A stretch of 23,846 bases of DNA from Betaproteobacteria bacterium (GTDB taxonomy: Bacteria > Pseudomonadota > Gammaproteobacteria > Burkholderiales > SG8-41). Below, piece by piece: positions 20,711 through 23,846 of this stretch. Numbering within the stretch: position 1 is the first letter of the stretch; each line of letters begins with the position of its first letter. The stretch lies in the NCBI GenBank assembly GCA_025363575.1, contig JANYDM010000149.1:1-23846 (forward strand), in the 5' to 3' direction. A model generated the notes under the pieces. It saw only the letters and a list, made by a program, of their open reading frames with translations. It ran no database searches and was not told where the DNA came from. A program made the translations under genes and the position numbers.

Positions 20711-20775
20711 CAGGATTCAGGATTCGGCAACTGCATGCAAGCCGCCCGATTCTTTTTTCCGAATCCCGGATCCTG
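20711..20775. repeat. Imperfect 17-bp inverted repeat with direct AGGATTC copies
   Basis: The left arm 20711-20727 contains AGGATTC twice in tandem and ends in GG; the right arm 20759-20775 is its reverse complement except at two positions. The loop is 31 nt and ends in a run of six T. It lies between the pilR stop and the ampD start. It may be a REP-like dispersed repeat, or a hairpin that ends pilR transcription. Confidence 0.6.
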
Positions 20776-20787
20776 TATCTTTCCCGC

Positions 20788-21336
20788 ATGTCACTGACGA
20801 TAGACCGCGATGGCCTGATCGCGGAAATCCATTACCTGCCGTCTCCGAACTGCGATGAGCGGCCCGCCGGCACGGCGATCGATCTGCTGGTCATACACAA
20901 CATCAGCCTGCCGCCGGGAGAATTTGGCGGGTCCGGCATTCTGGATCTCTTCGCCAATCGGCTTGATCCCGCTGCGCATCCCTATTATCGCGCGATCGCG
21001 CAGAGCAAAGTGTCCGCGCATTTCCTTGTCCGGCGCGACGGCGAAGTCATCCAGTTCGTACCCTGCGGCAGGCGCGCATGGCATGCGGGCGTATCGAATT
21101 GGCGGGGCCGCGAGCACTGCAACGATTTTTCGATCGGCATCGAGCTGGAAGGAACCGACGACGGGCCGTTCACGGATGCTCAATATGAGCAACTCGCCAG
21201 CCTCACCCGCGTGCTGTACGCGACCTATCCCCTAACCGACGTCACGGGCCATTCCGATATTGCGCCTGAGCGAAAAACGGACCCGGGCCCGCATTTCGAT
21301 TGGCCGCGCTTTCGCAATTCAGTGCGAGACGCGTAG
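20788..21336 (+). CDS. ampD: 1,6-anhydro-N-acetylmuramyl-L-alanine amidase AmpD
   Basis: AmpD cleaves the bond between anhydro-MurNAc and L-alanine in recycled cell-wall fragments, so it limits the inducer of AmpR-type beta-lactamase control. The 182-residue protein belongs to the amidase_2 family. The zinc ligands are H37 (LLVIHNISLP), H155 (VTGHSDIAPERKTDPGP) and D165, and the probable catalytic glutamate is E119 in SIGIELEG. It is cytosolic, with no signal peptide. E. coli AmpD has 183 residues. The ATG at 20788 begins MSLTIDRDGLI. It follows pilR by 80 nt with an inverted repeat in the gap and has no obvious promoter of its own. No ampR or beta-lactamase gene is seen here. Confidence 0.94.
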   Translation: MSLTIDRDGLIAEIHYLPSPNCDERPAGTAIDLLVIHNISLPPGEFGGSGILDLFANRLDPAAHPYYRAIAQSKVSAHFLVRRDGEVIQFVPCGRRAWHAGVSNWRGREHCNDFSIGIELEGTDDGPFTDAQYEQLASLTRVLYATYPLTDVTGHSDIAPERKTDPGPHFDWPRFRNSVRDA

Positions 21337-21654
21337 CGCCGGCGTTTCTTGTGCGGGTGGTCCGTTGCAAGTATTTATTCGAGCAATGGGGGCCCTTGTC
21401 TAAGTCCGATTAAACATTAGTCGGGGCTTACCTTTTCGCGTCATTGCGGGCTCGCTGCTAAGGGAAAACACCCGTATTGCAGTTCGCCGCGAAGCATTTT
21501 TGGCATCGCAACATGCGCACCGCAAACCCCCGTTTCAAGCCATTTCCCAGCCTTTTCCTGCTCATTTTTTAATCATATTTTTCCCTGTTGCAACAACGAA
21601 GTCGGTACTCTTCTGCAAGTAATTACTAGGCGGTAAAAAAACCTTAAAAAGCTA
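21337..21654 (+). other. Gene-free upstream part of the nrdA control region
   Basis: No open frame here looks like protein. A weak hairpin (GAGACGC/GCGTTTC with one wobble, 21326-21348) overlaps the ampD stop and may end its transcript. The base composition becomes AT-rich from about 21565, with a 10-bp palindrome TGTTGCAACA and A tracts near 21636-21650 just upstream of the nrdA -35, where an UP element would lie. Nothing else stands out. Confidence 0.5.
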
Positions 21655-21683
21655 TTGCACTCCAGAAATCTAGCCACTAGAAT
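21655..21683 (+). promoter_or_regulatory. Sigma-70 promoter of nrdA
   Basis: TTGCAC at 21655-21660 is followed after exactly 17 bases by TAGAAT at 21678-21683, with an A-rich tract directly upstream. Transcription would start near 21690, giving a leader of roughly 107 nt. A second, weaker pair (TTGGAG at 21687 and TATATA near 21709, 16-bp spacing) is also possible. Confidence 0.65.
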
Positions 21684-21689
21684 TAGTTG
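21674..21689. promoter_or_regulatory. NrdR box 1 (overlaps -10 of nrdA promoter)
   Basis: The core CACTAGAATTAGTT at 21675-21688 is an imperfect palindrome like the NrdR consensus (acaCwATATaTwGtgt). It covers the -10 hexamer. Its centre is 31 bp from that of the second box, the three-turn spacing expected for the NrdR repressor of ribonucleotide reductase genes. Confidence 0.7.
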
Positions 21690-21704
21690 GAGTATTGGAT
21701 TTCA

Positions 21705-21720
21705 GCACTATATATAGTGG
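21705..21720. promoter_or_regulatory. NrdR box 2
   Basis: CACTATATATAGTG at 21706-21719 is a perfect 14-bp palindrome and very close to the NrdR consensus. It lies just after the predicted start of nrdA transcription, in register with box 1. Confidence 0.85.
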
Positions 21721-21731
21721 TTTTAAGGGAC

Positions 21732-21758
21732 CTGACGGAGGAGGCGAGCCACCGTCGG
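21732..21758 (+). other. Small hairpin in the nrdA leader
   Basis: CTGACGG at 21732-21738 pairs with CCGTCGG at 21752-21758 (7 bp, one wobble), with a 13-nt loop containing AGGAGG. It is followed by A residues, so it is not a plus-strand terminator. The real ribosome-binding site of nrdA (AAGGAG) is further downstream. Confidence 0.35.
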
Positions 21759-21796
21759 AAAAAAACATCAAGAATGAACGGTTTAAGGAGAGACCC

Positions 21797-23846
21797 ATGC
21801 AGTTAGCTACCCACACCCCCGTTCCCGAGTCCGTCGCGAAATTCCCCGTGGAAGGCGCGTCGGAAGCACAGCAGTCACGCTACAGTGAATACAAGATTAT
21901 TCGTCGCAATGGCGCGGTTGTCGGCTTCGAGCCGTCGAAGATTTCAATCGCGCTGACCAAGGCATTCATCGCGGTCAACGGCGGCCAGGGCGCGGCGTCC
22001 GCGCGCGTGCGCGAAGTCGTGACCAAGCTGACCGACATGGTCGTCGGCGCGCTGATGCGCCGGCAGCCGAGCGGCGGCACGTTCCACATCGAGGATATCC
22101 AGGACCAGGCCGAACTCGCACTGATGCGTTCAGGCGAGCATGAAGTTGCGCGCTCGTACGTGCTGTATCGCGAGCAGCGTTCGCAAGAGCGCGCGAAGCA
22201 GCGCGAAGCGCACGCGGAAGCCGCCAGCGCCGCGCCGACGATCAACGTCACCGATAAAGGTAAAACGCGTCCGCTCGATCTCGCGAAGGTCGCGACGCTC
22301 GTGCAGGAATCGTGCGAAGGCCTCGGCCGCGCCGTCGATCCGGACGTAATCATGCAGGCGACGCTGAAAGACCTCTACGAAGGGGTGCCGGTCGACGAAG
22401 TGCGCAAATCGCTGATTTTGTCGGCGCGCGCAATGATTGAAAAAGATCCGGCCTATAGCTATGTCACCGCGCGCCTGTTGCTGAACACGCTGCGCCTCGA
22501 AACCATAGGCGAAGAGCTGACACAGGCGGACATGAAGACCCGTTACGCCGAAGTATTTCCGCTTTTGATCCAGAAGGGCATCGACGCAGAACTGCTCGAC
22601 GAGCGCATCGGCAATTACGATCTGAAAAGCCTGGGCGCCGCGCTCGATCCCAAGCGCGACTTTAAATTCGGCTACCTCGGGCTGCAAATCCTCTACGACC
22701 GCTATTTCCTGCACGTGCATGGCACGCGCATCGAACTGCCGCAGACATTCTTCATGCGCGTCGCGATGGGCCTCGCACTCAACGAGCCGGAAGACCAGCG
22801 CGAAGCGCGCGCCATAGAGTTTTACAACGTGCTCTCGTCGTTCGATTTCATGAGCTCCACGCCGACTCTGTTCAATTCCGCGACGCGCCGCTCGCAGCTC
22901 GCGAGCTGTTACCTGACGACGGTAGCCGACGACCTCGACGGTATTTACGAGGCCATCAAGGAAAATGCGATGCTGCAGAAGTACGCGGGCGGCATCGGCA
23001 ACGACTGGACGCCGGTTCGCGCGCTGGGCGCCCACATCAAGGGCACTAACGGCAAATCGCAGGGCGTCGTGCCCTTTCTCAAGGTCGTCAACGACACCGC
23101 GGTCGCGGTCAATCAGGGCGGCAAACGCAAGGGCGCGGTGTGCTCGTATCTCGAAACGTGGCATCTCGACATCGAGGAATTCCTCGAGCTGCGCAAGAAC
23201 ACCGGCGACGATCGCCGCCGCACGCACGACATGAACACCGCGAACTGGATTCCCGATCTGTTCATGAAGCGCGTGATGGAAAACGGCGAGTGGACGCTGT
23301 TCTCGCCGTCCGACGTGGTCGACCTGCACGACAAATTCGGCAAAGCGTTCGAAATCGCCTATCTCGATTACGAAGGCAAGGCCGCCAAGGGCGAATTGAA
23401 GTTGTTCAAGAAAATTCCCGCGGCGCAGTTGTGGCGCAAGATGCTGACGATGCTGTTCGAGACGGGGCACCCGTGGATCACGTTCAAAGACCCGTGCAAC
23501 ATCCGCTCGCCGCAGAGCCACGTCGGCATCGTGCATAGCTCAAACCTGTGCACCGAGATCACGCTGAATACCAATGAGGACGAAATCGCGGTCTGCAATC
23601 TGGGCTCGGTCAACATGCCGGCGCACCTCGACGTCGCGACTGGCACGCTCGATCTCGAGAAATTGAAGCGCACCGTCGGCACTGCCATGCGCATGCTCGA
23701 CAACGTCATCGATCTGAACTATTACTCGGTGAACAAGGCGCGCAATTCCAACTTCAAGCACCGGCCGGTCGGCATCGGCATCATGGGCTTCCAGGACTGC
23801 CTGCACATGCTGCGCATTCCGTACGGCTCGCAGGCGGCGGTCGAAT
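21797..23846 (+). CDS. nrdA: Class Ia ribonucleoside-diphosphate reductase, alpha subunit (3' end outside window)
   Basis: NrdA reduces ribonucleoside diphosphates to deoxy forms with the radical supplied by NrdB. The visible 683 residues hold an N-terminal ATP-cone (about 32-128, beginning YKIIRRNGAVVGFEPSKI), a second, more diverged cone (about 149-237), and much of the catalytic ten-stranded barrel. Active-site residues are in place: C371 (QLASCYLT), and N583, C585 and E587 in SSNLCTEITL. C600 (IAVCNLGSVNM) matches the second redox cysteine of E. coli NrdA. The C-terminal barrel part and swinging cysteines lie beyond the window. The ATG at 21797 follows AAGGAG. Control by NrdR is indicated by the tandem boxes upstream. 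A double cone is known from Pseudomonas aeruginosa NrdA; dATP inhibition by the first cone is inferred by analogy. Confidence 0.96.
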   Translation, partial: MQLATHTPVPESVAKFPVEGASEAQQSRYSEYKIIRRNGAVVGFEPSKISIALTKAFIAVNGGQGAASARVREVVTKLTDMVVGALMRRQPSGGTFHIEDIQDQAELALMRSGEHEVARSYVLYREQRSQERAKQREAHAEAASAAPTINVTDKGKTRPLDLAKVATLVQESCEGLGRAVDPDVIMQATLKDLYEGVPVDEVRKSLILSARAMIEKDPAYSYVTARLLLNTLRLETIGEELTQADMKTRYAEVFPLLIQKGIDAELLDERIGNYDLKSLGAALDPKRDFKFGYLGLQILYDRYFLHVHGTRIELPQTFFMRVAMGLALNEPEDQREARAIEFYNVLSSFDFMSSTPTLFNSATRRSQLASCYLTTVADDLDGIYEAIKENAMLQKYAGGIGNDWTPVRALGAHIKGTNGKSQGVVPFLKVVNDTAVAVNQGGKRKGAVCSYLETWHLDIEEFLELRKNTGDDRRRTHDMNTANWIPDLFMKRVMENGEWTLFSPSDVVDLHDKFGKAFEIAYLDYEGKAAKGELKLFKKIPAAQLWRKMLTMLFETGHPWITFKDPCNIRSPQSHVGIVHSSNLCTEITLNTNEDEIAVCNLGSVNMPAHLDVATGTLDLEKLKRTVGTAMRMLDNVIDLNYYSVNKARNSNFKHRPVGIGIMGFQDCLHMLRIPYGSQAAVE

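Noticed and set aside
21504..21520. TGGCAT with ATGC downstream, a possible sigma-54 site before nrdA.
   Set aside because: Spacing is one base too long and the -12 box is poor.
21774..21806. A 10-codon upstream frame whose end overlaps the nrdA start codon.
   Set aside because: No ribosome-binding sequence precedes its ATG, and the AAGGAG lies within it at the proper distance for the nrdA ATG.
22130..23536. Long minus-strand open frame of 468 codons opposite nrdA.
   Set aside because: It is antisense to highly conserved nrdA coding sequence and is open only because of the codon bias of a GC-rich genome.

Overview
The window looks like a chromosomal core segment of a betaproteobacterium, possibly Burkholderiales or Nitrosomonadales. 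This rests on GC-rich coding sequence, on the gene order (rplU-rpmA-obg-proB beside ispB, then tRNA-Pro, pilS-pilR, ampD and nrdA), and on protein types such as the CNP1-like family, PP0621-like zinc ribbon and HugZ family. It is inference from gene content, not a computed classification. I see no phage, transposon, integrase, CRISPR array or rRNA.

Layout. 1-691 is the C-terminal part of leuA, closed by a strong terminator hairpin. Facing it on the minus strand (3322 down to 770) are wrbA-like, hugZ-like and DUF2069 genes joined by start/stop overlaps, followed by a cytidylate-kinase-like protein with a C-terminal BON domain. A YihY/BrkB membrane protein diverges from wrbA. proS with an overlapping lytic transglycosylase gene reads leftward from 6961. 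A spermidine-synthase-like gene and rppH read rightward.

8400-11585 is the most interesting accessory-like block. A rubrerythrin gene sits behind a near-consensus promoter with a 17-bp palindrome just after the predicted start site. It is followed by a terminator, then a tightly packed trio: a two-cluster Fe-S/CCG-domain oxidoreductase, a DUF3501 protein and a secreted CNP1-like protein. This suggests a conserved but poorly understood peroxide or redox module. Two unrecognised genes follow: a membrane protein at 11697 and, facing it, a small secreted Ig-like protein at 12570.

13169-16135 on the minus strand is the rplU-rpmA-obg-proB cluster with its promoter at 16107-16135 and an internal terminator between rpmA and obg. 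ispB diverges from it. After ispB come tRNA-Pro(CGG), a small PP0621-like protein, the PilS-PilR two-component pair (TAATG overlap), an imperfect inverted repeat, and ampD.

The only gene-free stretch over 300 bases is 21337-21796. It holds the nrdA control region: an AT-rich tract, a promoter (TTGCAC-17-TAGAAT), and two NrdR-like boxes with centres 31 bp apart, the first covering the -10 element. nrdA (class Ia ribonucleotide reductase large subunit, with two N-terminal ATP-cone regions) runs off the right end.
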